From Pseudoroseicyclus_A sp041714655 (GTDB lineage: Bacteria > Pseudomonadota > Alphaproteobacteria > Rhodobacterales > Rhodobacteraceae), in NCBI RefSeq assembly GCF_041714655.1, contig NZ_CP168219.1, positions 1,922,001 to 1,986,000 of the forward strand: a DNA stretch of 64,000 bases. Direction: 5' to 3'. Below the pieces are notes generated by a model. It was not told where the DNA came from, did no database searches, and worked only from the letters and a program-made list of their open reading frames with translations. Below, in pieces: positions 26,432 to 35,439 of this stretch (within the stretch, counting starts at the first letter, position 1; the number at the start of each line of letters is the position of its first letter). The translations under genes were made by a program, and so were the position numbers.

Positions 26432-26447
26432 TTGACGTAAACGTCAA
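26432..26447. promoter_or_regulatory. Inverted repeat TTGACGT-AA-ACGTCAA (candidate operator)
   Basis: Perfect 7-bp arms, AT-rich relative to surroundings, located upstream of the 109-aa gene and just past the DMT transporter stop. The TTGACGT/ACGTCAA form resembles sites of MerR-type LiuR-like regulators of branched-chain amino acid and fatty acid catabolism, but I do not recall the consensus well enough to be certain. Confidence 0.5.
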
Positions 26448-26454
26448 GTGCGCC

Positions 26455-27396
26455 TTAACCCCGCGTCGCTCCCGGCGCCGGGGTGCGGGCGGGCTCTGCC
26501 ACCTGTTGCGCCGCCGCGGCCGCGGCGGCGGCGCGCTTCAGCTGCTGCTCGCGGAAGGTCATGTAGCCGATGGCGCCCATGATCAGCAGGCCGCCGACGA
26601 CGACCCAGTGGTCGATCCCCTCGCCGAAGGCCAGCCAGCCGAGGAGGCTCGCCCAGACGAGCTGCAGGAAGGTCACCGGCTGCGTCACCGTCATCGGCGC
26701 CGCCGCGAAGGCGACCGTCATGAAGTAATGCCCCGCCGTCGCGAAGACCGCCGTGCCGCCGAACCAGGCGAGTTCGGTGAGGCTCGGCCAGACCCAGTCG
26801 GCCAGCGCGAAGGGTAGAAGACAGACGGGCACCAGCAGCGACAGCATGGCGACGATCACCGAGGGGCTCACCTCCCCCGCCAGCTGCTTGGTGAAGAGGT
26901 AGGAGCCCGCGAAGCAGACCGAGACCGCCAGCATGGCGAAATGCCCGGGGTCGAGCGCCCGGAAGCCGGGGCGGAGGATGATGTAGACGCCGACCAGCGC
27001 CACCGCGATGGCGAGGATCCGGCGGAGCGCCAGCCGCTCGCCGAAGATCAGCGCCGCGCCGATGGTGACATAGATCGGGTTGAGGTAGTTCATCGCCGTC
27101 ACTTCCGCGAGCGGGATGCGGGCGATGGCGAAGAACCAGAGCATGACGGCGCCCGAATGGACGAGCGCGCGCAGCGAGAAGAGCCGCCAGAGCCGCGGCG
27201 TCAGCTTCGCCCGGCGGATCGCCCCCCACATCGGGATGAGGAAGGGCAGCCCCATCGCATAGCGCAGGAAGCTCGCCTCGGCGGCCGGCACCTCGGTGCC
27301 CACCGTCTTCACGATCGCCGTCATGCAGACGAAACTGAGGCCCGAGAGCAGCATGAACAGCACGCCGCGGAGCGGGCGCTGGTCCCTTGCGGCCAT
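26455..27396 (-). CDS. EamA/DMT-superfamily transporter
   Basis: Ten-helix inner-membrane permease with two EamA repeats, 313 residues from MAARDQRPLRGVLFMLLSG. A TTG start 33 bases upstream would add a proline/alanine-rich segment and abut the yebC stop directly; the ATG is preferred. Repeat marks include TAMNYLNPIYVTIGAALIFGERL and PVTFLQLVWASLLGWLAFGEGIDHW. The alanine-rich cytoplasmic tail is unusual. Substrate unknown; family members export metabolites and amino acids. Confidence 0.9.
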   Translation of the reverse strand: MAARDQRPLRGVLFMLLSGLSFVCMTAIVKTVGTEVPAAEASFLRYAMGLPFLIPMWGAIRRAKLTPRLWRLFSLRALVHSGAVMLWFFAIARIPLAEVTAMNYLNPIYVTIGAALIFGERLALRRILAIAVALVGVYIILRPGFRALDPGHFAMLAVSVCFAGSYLFTKQLAGEVSPSVIVAMLSLLVPVCLLPFALADWVWPSLTELAWFGGTAVFATAGHYFMTVAFAAAPMTVTQPVTFLQLVWASLLGWLAFGEGIDHWVVVGGLLIMGAIGYMTFREQQLKRAAAAAAAAQQVAEPARTPAPGATRG

Positions 27397-27429
27397 TGCC
27401 CCGGGCGGGACCGGGGCGGCGGCGGGCAA

Positions 27430-28182
27430 CTATTCCGCCTCTTCGAAGGCGGCCATGACCTCGTCGGGGGCCTCGAAATTGGTGGTGACGTTCTGCACGT
27501 CGTCATCGTCCTCGAGCGTGTCGACGAGCTTCATCAGCTTCTGGAGGCCCTCCAGATCGACCGGCGCGGTGGTGGTCGGCCGCCAGACGAGCTTGGCCGT
27601 CTCGCTTTCGCCGAGCGCCGCCTCGAGCGCGGTGGAGACCTCGTTGAGGTCCGTGTCGGCGCAATAGATGTAGTGGCCGTCCTCGGAGCTCTCGACATCC
27701 TCGGCCCCCGCCTCGATGGCGGCGAGCATGATCGTGTCGGCATCACCGGCCTCGGGCTTGTAGTAGATCTCGCCCTTGCGGTCGAACATGAAGGCGACGG
27801 AGCCCGTCTCGCCGAGATTGCCGCCGGACTTGCCGAAGGTGGAGCGCACGTTGGAGGCGGTGCGGTTGCGGTTGTCGGTCAGCGCCTCGACGATGACGGC
27901 GACGCCGTTGGGGCCATAGCCCTCGTAGCGGATGCTCTCGTAATTCTCGGCATCGCCGCCGATGGCCTTCTTGATGGCGCGGTCGATGACGTCCTTCGGC
28001 ATCGACTGGCTCTTGGCCTCCTTCACGGCGAGGCGCAGCCGCGGGTTCTTGTCGGGATCGGGGTCGCCCATCTTGGCGGCGACGGTGATCTCCTTGGAAA
28101 ACTTCGAAAAGAGTTTCGACCGGGCTGCGTCCTGCCGCCCCTTGCGGTGCTGGATGTTCGCCCATTTGGAATGGCCGGCCAT
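27430..28182 (-). CDS. YebC/PmpR family protein (TACO1-like)
   Basis: Starts MAGHSKWANIQHRKGRQDA, the invariant YebC opening, and has 250 residues. Conserved blocks SMPKDVIDRAIKKAIGG, YEGYGPNGVAVIVEALTDNRNRT and FGKSGGNLGETGSVAFMF are present. Family members have been described as transcriptional regulators and, more recently, as ribosome-associated factors helping polyproline translation; the role here is not decided by sequence. Confidence 0.97.
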   Translation of the reverse strand: MAGHSKWANIQHRKGRQDAARSKLFSKFSKEITVAAKMGDPDPDKNPRLRLAVKEAKSQSMPKDVIDRAIKKAIGGDAENYESIRYEGYGPNGVAVIVEALTDNRNRTASNVRSTFGKSGGNLGETGSVAFMFDRKGEIYYKPEAGDADTIMLAAIEAGAEDVESSEDGHYIYCADTDLNEVSTALEAALGESETAKLVWRPTTTAPVDLEGLQKLMKLVDTLEDDDDVQNVTTNFEAPDEVMAAFEEAE

Positions 28183-28277
28183 GGCGGATGCCCCCTCATG
28201 CTTGGATCGGAGCGTTCTATAGAAGGGCACCCGATCCGGGGCAAGGGGAGGCCGGGGGTCGGCTCCCCTGTCCCCGC

Positions 28278-29027
28278 TCAGCCCGGTAGCGTCACCACGA
28301 TGGCACCCCGGTCGGTGGCGACGACCGTGTGCTCGTACTGGACGACCGGCGCCGGCGGCTCGGCATGGAGCGTCCAGCCGTCGCCCGCCTCTGCCGCCCA
28401 GAGCGCCCCGCGGGAGAGGAAGGGCTCCACCGTCAGCACCAGCCCCCGGTTGATGCGCCGCCGCTCGCCGCGGACGGGCCAGGTCGGGATCTCGCCCGGC
28501 TCCTCATGCAGCGCCCGCCCCACCCCGTGGCTCGCGAGGTTGCGCACCAGCGTGTAGCCGCGCTTTGCCGCGAACTGACCGATGGCGCGCCCGATGCCGC
28601 CGAGCGGCTTGTCGCTGCCCACCTGGGCCACGCCGATCTGCATGGCCTTGCGCCCGTCCCGGCAGAGCCGGTCGATGGAGGGCGCGACCTTGCCCACCCG
28701 GTAGCTCGCCCCGGTATCGGCGAAGAATCCGTCCTTCGAGGCGGAGACGTCGATGTTCACGAGATCCCCCGCCGCGATGACGCGCAGCCCCGGGATGCCG
28801 TGGGCAATCTCCTCGTTCACGCTGATGCAGGTGGCGCCGGGAAAGCCGTAGGTCGCCCGCGGCGCCGGCTCCGCCCCTTCCCGCTCCATGAAGGCCGCGC
28901 CGATGGCGTCGAGCTCTTCGGTGGTCATCCCCGGCTCCAGCGCCTTCGCCATCGCCGCAATGGTGTTGGCGACGATGCGGCCGATCTCCTTCAGCCCCGT
29001 CAGCTCGTCTTCATGGGTGATGGTCAT
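28278..29027 (-). CDS. map: Methionine aminopeptidase, type I
   Basis: Removes the initiator methionine from nascent proteins. It has 249 residues from MTITHEDELTGLKEIGRIVA. The pita-bread fold metal ligands are visible: Asp in NIDVSASKDGFFADTG (two), His in LASHGVGRALHEEP, Glu in TVEPFLS and Glu in YEHTVV. The second conserved histidine that contacts substrate is in the ISVNEEIAHGIPG loop. No N-terminal zinc-finger or extension. The start sits 14 bases from the SLC13 stop. Confidence 0.95.
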   Translation of the reverse strand: MTITHEDELTGLKEIGRIVANTIAAMAKALEPGMTTEELDAIGAAFMEREGAEPAPRATYGFPGATCISVNEEIAHGIPGLRVIAAGDLVNIDVSASKDGFFADTGASYRVGKVAPSIDRLCRDGRKAMQIGVAQVGSDKPLGGIGRAIGQFAAKRGYTLVRNLASHGVGRALHEEPGEIPTWPVRGERRRINRGLVLTVEPFLSRGALWAAEAGDGWTLHAEPPAPVVQYEHTVVATDRGAIVVTLPG

Positions 29028-29040
29028 GGGCGGGCGCCTT

Positions 29041-30816
29041 TCAGAAGTAGAGGAAGGCAATGACGGCCGCGGCCACCACCCCCATCAGGACGTTGAGCGG
29101 CAGGCCGATCCGCACGAAATCGGAGAACTTGTAGCCCCCCGGCCCGTAGACCAGCATGTTGCACTGATAGCCGATGGGCGTCGCGAAGCCGAAGCTGCAG
29201 CCCATCATCACGAGGATCAGGACGGGCTTGGGATCGAAGCCCAGGGTCTGCGCCAGCCCGATGGCGACAGGCGTCACCACCACGGCCACGGCGTTGTTGG
29301 AGAGGAGCTCCGTCAGCGCCGAGGTGATGGCGAAGATGGCGAAGAGCGTCACGAAGGCCGGCAGCCCGTCGAGGAGCGGCGCGGCGGCGGTAACGATCAG
29401 CTCGACGGCGCCCGATTGCTCGAGCCCCGCACCGACGGCAAGCATGGCAAAGAGCATCGCCAGAAGCCGCCCGTCGACATAGGAGAACGCCTCGTCGGCA
29501 TCGATGCAGCGGCTCAGCAGCACAACGGCGACACCGAGGAAGGCGAGCACCTCGATCCGGGCCACCCCGATAGCGGAGAGCCCGACGATGGCGGCAAGGA
29601 CTGCGATGACGATCCAGGCGCGCCCGCGGCGGAAGGCCTTCTGCTGCGGATGGGCGACATCGACGAGTTTCATGTCCGTTGCCAGCCGCTGGATATCGGC
29701 CGGCGCGCCTTCGAGGAGCAGCGTGTCGCCCACCTGCACGACGAGATCGTCCATCTGCCGCCCGACATTGCGGTCGCGCCGGTGGACGGCGAGCGTATAG
29801 ACCCCGTAGCGGCGGCGGAGCCGCAGATCGCCGAGCCGCCGGCCAACCATCCGGCAATCGGGGGTGATCAGCGTCTCGACCGTGGTCGTCTCGACGGCAG
29901 AGACCTGATCGACGCGCCGAAGGTCCTTGTTGCGCTGCAGCGACAGAAGCTCCGTCATCTGGGTGCGCAGCACCACGCGGTCGCCCACCTCCAGCGCCAC
30001 GCCGGCGAGGTTGCGGCGAAGCGACTCGTCGCCCCGGATCACGTCGATGAGCCGCACCCCCTCGCGCTTGAAGAGCTGCACGCCCAGCACCTCGCGGCCG
30101 ATGAGGTTGGAGCCCGGCGGGATCACTGCCTCGGTGAAGAAGCGCATGCGGCTGCGGTCGCTCATCAGCATCGCCATGGAATCGCGATTGGGCAGCAGCG
30201 CATTGCCGAAGAAGGCGAGGTAGACGAGCCCGGTGATCGCGAGCGGGATGCCGACCGGGGCGATCTCGAAGATATGGAAGGGCTCGAGCCCAGCCGCCCG
30301 CCCCACCCCGTCGACCACGAGGTTGGTCGAGGTGCCGATGAGCGTCAGCGTCCCGCCCATGATGGACATGTAGCTGAGCGGAATCAGCAGCTTGGACGGC
30401 GCCAGATCCATCTGCCGCGCGAGCTGGATGAAGACCGGCAGCATGACGACGACGATGGGCGTGTTGTTGACGAAGGCCGAGAGCGTGACCACGGCGACGG
30501 CAATAGCCGCGATCGTCAGCTTCGGCCGGTGCATGGCCCCTCGCGAGGCGAGGGAGGAGAACCAGTCGAGCGCCCCCGTCCTCACCAATCCTCCGACGAT
30601 CATGAACATCGCCGCGATGGTCCAGGGGGCGGGGTTGGCGAAGACCTCGAAGGCATCGGCCGGGCTGAGGATGCCGAGCACCAGAAGCGCCATGGCCCCG
30701 GTGAGGGCGACCACCTCGATCGGATAGCGCTCCATCACGAAGGCCACGAACATGGCCAGCATGATGGCGATGGCGAGGACCGATTCCTCCATCGGGCTGA
30801 ATTCGATTCCGATCAT
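29041..30816 (-). CDS. SLC13/DASS-like permease with two RCK_C (TrkA-C) domains
   Basis: A 591-residue inner-membrane carrier with N- and C-terminal helix bundles and a cytoplasmic insert of about 200 residues. The SLC13-type substrate motifs are NNTPIVVVMLP with TLIGTSTNLVVDG in the first half and LLSNNAVAVVVTPVA with GFATPIGYQCNMLVYGPGGYK in the second. The insert contains two regulatory TrkA-C domains (IPPGSNLIGREVLG...GDRVVLRT; ITPDCRMVGRRLGDL...GDTLLLEG). Such proteins are often labelled anion, citrate or sulfate transporters; the substrate is uncertain. Start chosen at MIGIEFSPMEESVL. Confidence 0.93.
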   Translation of the reverse strand: MIGIEFSPMEESVLAIAIMLAMFVAFVMERYPIEVVALTGAMALLVLGILSPADAFEVFANPAPWTIAAMFMIVGGLVRTGALDWFSSLASRGAMHRPKLTIAAIAVAVVTLSAFVNNTPIVVVMLPVFIQLARQMDLAPSKLLIPLSYMSIMGGTLTLIGTSTNLVVDGVGRAAGLEPFHIFEIAPVGIPLAITGLVYLAFFGNALLPNRDSMAMLMSDRSRMRFFTEAVIPPGSNLIGREVLGVQLFKREGVRLIDVIRGDESLRRNLAGVALEVGDRVVLRTQMTELLSLQRNKDLRRVDQVSAVETTTVETLITPDCRMVGRRLGDLRLRRRYGVYTLAVHRRDRNVGRQMDDLVVQVGDTLLLEGAPADIQRLATDMKLVDVAHPQQKAFRRGRAWIVIAVLAAIVGLSAIGVARIEVLAFLGVAVVLLSRCIDADEAFSYVDGRLLAMLFAMLAVGAGLEQSGAVELIVTAAAPLLDGLPAFVTLFAIFAITSALTELLSNNAVAVVVTPVAIGLAQTLGFDPKPVLILVMMGCSFGFATPIGYQCNMLVYGPGGYKFSDFVRIGLPLNVLMGVVAAAVIAFLYF

Positions 30817-30915
30817 GCGTTGCCCTTGCCCTGCCCCCCCGGCGCGGGAGCTTTGCCCGATGGCGCCCTGCGGCACAAGGGCGGCTCCTGCCCCGGCCGG
30901 CCCCGGCCCCCGCGC

Positions 30916-31770
30916 CTATTGCCGGGGCGCCACGTCCTGCGACATCGCCTGGGCGGTCGCCGGCCCCGAGGGCGCCAGCCGCCCGCCCTGCCGCACCGGG
31001 GCGATGGCGGTCGCCTTGCCGGTCCGGTCGTCGGTCTCGATATAGAGCCCCGCGAGCGTCGCCTCGCCCAGCGCCGGCGTGAAGCGCTCCTTCGCCATGC
31101 CGGTCACGAAGCGCCGCATCGGCTCGGCCTTGTCCATGCCGATCACCGAATTGTAGTCGCCGCACATGCCGGCATCGCTGAGATAGGCGGTGCCGCCCGG
31201 CAGGATCATCGCGTCCGCCGTCGGCACATGCGTATGCGTGCCGATGACGACCGAGGCCCGCCCGTCGCAGTAATGCCCCATGGCCATCTTCTCGGAGGTC
31301 GCCTCGCAATGCATGTCGATCAGGCTCGCCTGCACCAGCCCGCCCATCGGATGCGCCTTGAGCACCGGCTCGATGGCCGAGAACGGGTCGTCATAGCTCC
31401 GGCTCATGAAGACCTGGCCGAGCACCTGCGCGACGAGCACCTTTCGCCCGCCCTTCGCCTCGAAGACCTTCGCCCCCCGGCCCGGCACGCCCTTGCCGTA
31501 GTTGAGCGGCCGGATGATCCGACCCTCGGAGTCGCAGGTCTGGATCATGTCCTTCTGGTCGAAGGCATGATCGCCCAGGGTCACAACATCTGCCCCCGCC
31601 TCGAAGAGCCCCTTGGCATGGCTCCCGGAGAGCCCGTGGCCGGAGGAGGCGTTCTCGCCGTTCACCACGACGAAATCGAGCCGCCATGCCTCCCGCAGCT
31701 TCGGCAGCCGCTCCGCCACCGCCGCGCGCCCGGCACGCCCCATCACATCGCCAAGAAAGAGGATCCGCAT
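30916..31770 (-). CDS. YmdB-family metallophosphoesterase
   Basis: A 284-residue calcineurin-like phosphoesterase of the TIGR00282/YmdB type. The dinuclear metal site is visible as GDVMG with Asp8, VVNGENAS with Asn37/Glu39, LGDHAFDQK, and GTHTHVPTAD. B. subtilis YmdB hydrolyses 2',3'-cyclic nucleotides and affects RNA turnover and biofilm decisions; the alphaproteobacterial role is not established. It has a 40-residue tail beyond the core. Transcribed downstream of the 5-formyl-THF cyclo-ligase gene, across composite repeat B1. Confidence 0.93.
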   Translation of the reverse strand: MRILFLGDVMGRAGRAAVAERLPKLREAWRLDFVVVNGENASSGHGLSGSHAKGLFEAGADVVTLGDHAFDQKDMIQTCDSEGRIIRPLNYGKGVPGRGAKVFEAKGGRKVLVAQVLGQVFMSRSYDDPFSAIEPVLKAHPMGGLVQASLIDMHCEATSEKMAMGHYCDGRASVVIGTHTHVPTADAMILPGGTAYLSDAGMCGDYNSVIGMDKAEPMRRFVTGMAKERFTPALGEATLAGLYIETDDRTGKATAIAPVRQGGRLAPSGPATAQAMSQDVAPRQ

Positions 31771-31819
31771 AGGGCCCTCCTAGCTCCCTGCCCCGGCCAC
31801 CGCAATCTCTCCCTGCCCA

Positions 31820-31952
31820 CATGTCTTTGCTCCAAGGAAATCCTCAGGGGGGAGTCGCCAAAGGCGACGGGGGGCGCCAGCGCCCCCCTCACTCAAGGAA
31901 TGCGCCGCAGGCGCTCCGCTTTCTTTCAGAAAATTCTTCCGCGAAGAATTTT
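31820..31952. repeat. Composite intergenic repeat family B, copy B1 (full length)
   Basis: Opens with ATGTCTTTGCTCCAAGG then AAATCCTCAGG, carries the small hairpin GTCGCC-AAA-GGCGAC (31854-31868), a variable G/C-rich middle, and ends in a perfect palindrome AAAATTCTTC/GAAGAATTTT around CGC (31930-31952). The same module order, inverted, is at 51973-52105. It fills the 198-bp gap between the cyclo-ligase and ymdB genes. Confidence 0.87.
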
Positions 31953-31968
31953 CCGCCCCGCCCACCGG

Positions 31969-32547
31969 TCAGCGCCCCGCCGGCTCGCGGATCCCCTCCT
32001 CGGTCACGATGAGGTCGAGCGGCTGGTCGGTCTCCTCCAGCGGCAGCTCCTCCGCCTCCTGCCCCGCGAAGGCGAAGCCCACCGCCAGCACCGGCCCCCG
32101 GGCGCGGAGGCCCTCCAGCGTCCGGTCGTAGAAGCCGCCGCCATAGCCGAGCCGGTAGCCGGCGGCGTCGAAGGCAACTAAAGGCACGATGAGGATCTGC
32201 GGCACCACCCAGTCCAGCCGCTCGGGCCGGAGCGTGCGGAAGGGACCCTCCACCAGCCGCGCCCCCGGCTCCCAGGCCGCGAAGCGCAGGGGGGTGGCGG
32301 GGGCTTCGATGATCGGCACGGCGACCGGCCCGTGGGCGGCAGCCTCCTCCATCGCGGCGAGCGGGTCGATCTCGGTGCGGATCGGCAGGTAGCCGGCGAG
32401 CGGCACGCCGCGGTGCCCGGCCAGCAGCGCCGACAGATGCGCCCCGGCCCGCGACCGGCCGGCCTCGCCCAGCGCCTCGAAGGCGGCCTTGCGGCGGGCG
32501 AAGGCGGCGGCGCGGGCCGCGTCCTTCACCGCCTTCAGATCAGTCAC
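31969..32547 (-). CDS. 5-formyltetrahydrofolate cyclo-ligase
   Basis: ATP-dependent conversion of 5-formyl-THF to 5,10-methenyl-THF in folate metabolism. The 192-residue protein has the conserved Arg/Lys-rich N-terminal helix (ARRKAAFEAL), the substrate segment YLPIRTEIDPL, and the ATP/metal motif LGYGGGFYDRTL near the C-terminus, which is diagnostic. Its start overlaps the mgtE stop (ATGA), so it is cotranslated with the Mg transporter. A 6S RNA often sits beside this gene in proteobacteria; I did not detect one. Confidence 0.95.
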   Translation of the reverse strand: MTDLKAVKDAARAAAFARRKAAFEALGEAGRSRAGAHLSALLAGHRGVPLAGYLPIRTEIDPLAAMEEAAAHGPVAVPIIEAPATPLRFAAWEPGARLVEGPFRTLRPERLDWVVPQILIVPLVAFDAAGYRLGYGGGFYDRTLEGLRARGPVLAVGFAFAGQEAEELPLEETDQPLDLIVTEEGIREPAGR

Positions 32548-33950
32548 AGAAGCACCATCGCCGCGAGGCCGAGGAAGGCGAAGAAGCCGACCACATCGGT
32601 GACCGTCGTCACGAAGGTGCCCGAGGCGAGCGCCGGATCGACGCCCATCTTGTCGAGGAGCACCGGGATGCCCATCCCCGCGAGCCCCGCCACCACGAGG
32701 TTGATGACCATGGCCGCCGCGATCACCGCGCCGAGCGCCGGCGAGCCGAACCAGAGGATGCCCACCCCGGCCATCACCACCGCGAAGATCAGCCCGTTCA
32801 CCAGCCCCACGACCATCTCCCGCCTAAGCACCCGCCAGACGTTCGACCCGGTGAGGTCGCGCGTGGCGATGGCGCGGACGGCCACGGTCAGCGATTGCGT
32901 GCCGGCATTGCCGCCCATCGAGGCGACGATGGGCATGAGGATGGCCAGCGCCACCACCGCCGCCAGCGTCTCGTCGAAGATCGAGATGACGGCGGAGGCG
33001 ATGATGGCGGTCAGAAGGTTGACCGCGAGCCACGGCAGCCGCTGGCGCAGGGTCTCGCGGATGCTGTCGGAGATCTCCGATTCAGTGCCGACGCCGGCGA
33101 GGCGCAGGATGTCCTCCTCCGCCTCGTCGTCGAGCACCTCCATGGCGTCGTCGATGGTGATGACGCCGACCAGCCGCTCCTCGTCATCCACCACCGGGGC
33201 GGAGATGAGGTGGTATTGGTTGAAGGCATAGGCCACGTCGCCCTGGTCGTCCTCCACGTGGAAGGTGCGGAAGCTCTCCTCGGCGAGGTCCTTCAGGAGC
33301 ACCTCGCGCCGGTTCGACAGGATCCGGCCGAGCGTCACGTAGCCCCGCGGCTTCAGCCGGGCATCGATCAGGACGACATGGTAGAACTGGTCGGGCAGAT
33401 TGTCCTCGCCGCGCATGAAGTCGATGGCCTGGCCAACGTTCCAGTCCTCCGGCATCCGCACGATCTCGACCTGCATGAGGCGGCCGGCGGAATATTCGGG
33501 ATAGGCGAGCGCCTTCTCCACCACGATCCGGTCGGCGGCCTCGAGCGAGGCGAGGACGGCCTCCTGCTGGGCATCCTCCAGATCCTCGACGAGATCGACC
33601 ACATCGTCCGATTCCAGCTCGCGAACGGCTTCGGCGAGCTGGTCGGCCGGCAGTTCGGCAATGACCTCCTCGCGGAGGTTGTCGTCGAGCTCCGAGAGGA
33701 TCTCGCCGTCCATCCCCGTCCAGATCTCGAGCAGCGCCCGGCGGTCGCGGAAGTCGAGCTGTTCGAGAAGGTCGGCGATGTCGGCGGCGTGGAGCGGCTC
33801 GAGAATCATGTCGACCCGGGCGGCATCGCCCTCCTCCACCGCATCGAGAACATCGTCGAAGAGCTTCTGCGGCAGCGCGAAGGAGCCGTCATCGCCCTCG
33901 GTCGCGATCGTCTCTTCGGTCTCGGCCGGATTCGGGGTCTCGTCGCTCAT
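32544..33950 (-). CDS. mgtE: Magnesium transporter MgtE
   Basis: Mg2+ channel/transporter of 468 residues. The cytoplasmic N-domain is an acidic superhelix (ARVDMILEPLHAADIADLLEQLD...ELESDDVVDLVEDLE), followed by a CBS pair (VGQAIDFMR...YVTLGRILSNRREVLLKDL; AYAFNQYHLISAPVVDDEERLVGVITIDDAM) that senses Mg, then a five-helix membrane domain with MPIVASMGGNAGTQSLTVAVRAI and the pore segment. Start MSDETPNPAETEE was chosen; the longer reading has a nonconserved GC-rich extension. Confidence 0.96.
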   Translation of the reverse strand: MSDETPNPAETEETIATEGDDGSFALPQKLFDDVLDAVEEGDAARVDMILEPLHAADIADLLEQLDFRDRRALLEIWTGMDGEILSELDDNLREEVIAELPADQLAEAVRELESDDVVDLVEDLEDAQQEAVLASLEAADRIVVEKALAYPEYSAGRLMQVEIVRMPEDWNVGQAIDFMRGEDNLPDQFYHVVLIDARLKPRGYVTLGRILSNRREVLLKDLAEESFRTFHVEDDQGDVAYAFNQYHLISAPVVDDEERLVGVITIDDAMEVLDDEAEEDILRLAGVGTESEISDSIRETLRQRLPWLAVNLLTAIIASAVISIFDETLAAVVALAILMPIVASMGGNAGTQSLTVAVRAIATRDLTGSNVWRVLRREMVVGLVNGLIFAVVMAGVGILWFGSPALGAVIAAAMVINLVVAGLAGMGIPVLLDKMGVDPALASGTFVTTVTDVVGFFAFLGLAAMVLL

Positions 33951-34066
33951 ATTCGCTCCTCCGGCAGGCATTTGCGCGACCATAGCGGAGCCACGGGGGG
34001 CGGCAATGGCGAGAGGGCCATGCCGGGCGTTTACCGGGGGCGCCGGGGCGCCTAACAATCGCCGGC

Positions 34067-35356
34067 ATGGATAGACAGCTCCTCCTGGGCCAGACCCTCG
34101 CCTTCACCGCCGATCCCTTCGCGGACGGCCCCGCCGCAGCACGGCACAGCGCCCGGGGCGCCGTGCTCCTCGACGGCGGGCAGATCGCCGAGGTCGGCGA
34201 GGCCGATGCGCTCCGCGCCGCGCATCCGGATGTGCCGGTCACCGATCATGGCCAGGGGCTGATCCTCCCCGGCTTCGTCGATGCGCATATGCACTATCCC
34301 CAGACCGGCATCGTCGCTTCCTGGGGCAAGCGGCTGATCGACTGGCTGAACGGCTATACCTTCCCGGAGGAGATGAAGCTGGCCGACCCCGCCTATGCGG
34401 CGGAGGTGGCGGAGCGCACGCTCGATCTCGCCATCGCGCATGGCACGACGACGCTCCTCTCCTACTGCACGATCCACCCCGCCTCGGTGGAGGCCTTCTT
34501 CACGGCGGCCGAAGCGCGCGGCATGCGCGTCGCGGCGGGGCGCACTTGCATGGACCGCGACACCGCGCCGGAGGGGCTCCGCGACACGGCGCAATCGGCC
34601 TATGACGAGTCGAAGGCGCTCCTCGAGACCTGGCACGGGCGGGGCCGGGCCACCTATGCGATCACCCCCCGCTTCTCGCCGACCTCGACCGAGGCGCAGC
34701 TCGAGGCGCTGGGCGCGCTCTGGGCCGAGCATCCGGACTGCCTGATGCAGACGCATCTGAGCGAGCAGACCGACGAGATCGACTGGGTGCTGGGGATGTA
34801 CCCCGATTGCGAGGATTACCTCGCCACCTACGAGAAACACGGGCTGATCGGCGAGCGCGCCGTCTTCGGCCATGCCATCCACCTGACGGAGCGCGAGCGG
34901 GCGCGGCTGGTGGAGACGGGCGCCGGCCTCGCCCATTGCCCGACCTCGAACACCTTCATCGGCTCGGGGCTCTTCGACCTCGCGGGGCTCCAGGCCGCCG
35001 GCGCCCGCATCGGCCTCGCCACCGACACCGGCGGTGGCTCCAACTTCTCGATGCTGCGCACCATGGGCGCCGCCTACGAGATCGCCCAGCTCCGCGGCAC
35101 GGCGCTGCATCCCAGCCAACTCCTCTGGCTCGCCACCGAAGGCTCGGCGCGGCTCCTCCATCAGGAGGGCATCGGCCGGCTCGCCCCGGGGGCGGAGGCC
35201 GACCTCATCGTCCTCGACCTCGCCTCGACACCGGCCATCGCGCAGCGCGCGACCCGCGCTGGGGATATCTGGGAGGCGCTCTTCCCGACCATCATGATGG
35301 GGGACGACCGGGCGGTGGCCGCGACCTATGTGGCGGGGCGGCGGCTGAAGGGTTGA
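34067..35356 (+). CDS. guaD: Guanine deaminase
   Basis: Zn amidohydrolase converting guanine to xanthine in purine salvage and catabolism. It has 429 residues. Zinc and catalytic motifs are the HxH in VDAHMHYPQTG, the segment TCMDRDTAPEGL, His in MQTHLSEQTDE, His in FGHAIHLTERE, and Asp in LATDTGGGSNFSML. FPEEMKLADPAYA near residue 105 is typical of GuaD rather than other aminohydrolases. It is divergent from mgtE and stands alone. Confidence 0.95.
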   Translation: MDRQLLLGQTLAFTADPFADGPAAARHSARGAVLLDGGQIAEVGEADALRAAHPDVPVTDHGQGLILPGFVDAHMHYPQTGIVASWGKRLIDWLNGYTFPEEMKLADPAYAAEVAERTLDLAIAHGTTTLLSYCTIHPASVEAFFTAAEARGMRVAAGRTCMDRDTAPEGLRDTAQSAYDESKALLETWHGRGRATYAITPRFSPTSTEAQLEALGALWAEHPDCLMQTHLSEQTDEIDWVLGMYPDCEDYLATYEKHGLIGERAVFGHAIHLTERERARLVETGAGLAHCPTSNTFIGSGLFDLAGLQAAGARIGLATDTGGGSNFSMLRTMGAAYEIAQLRGTALHPSQLLWLATEGSARLLHQEGIGRLAPGAEADLIVLDLASTPAIAQRATRAGDIWEALFPTIMMGDDRAVAATYVAGRRLKG

Positions 35357-35369
35357 CCCCTCGGGGGGG

Positions 35370-35436
35370 CCGGCCCGTTGGGCCGGGTGGAGGCTCTGCC
35401 TCCACACCTCCGAGGTATTTTGGGCCAGATGAAGGG
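35370..35436. repeat. Dispersed rhodobacterial hairpin element, copy A2
   Basis: Same build as the copy at 7873-7945: hairpin CCGGCCC/GGGCCGG (35370-35386), hairpin GTGGAGGC/GCCTCCAC (35387-35405), and tail ACCTCCGAGGTATTTTGGGC continuing CAGATGAAG (to 35436). Hairpin sequences differ but pair perfectly, and the tail is conserved. It fills the space between convergent guaD and the Imm5-like gene. Confidence 0.85.
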
Positions 35437-35439
35437 GGG

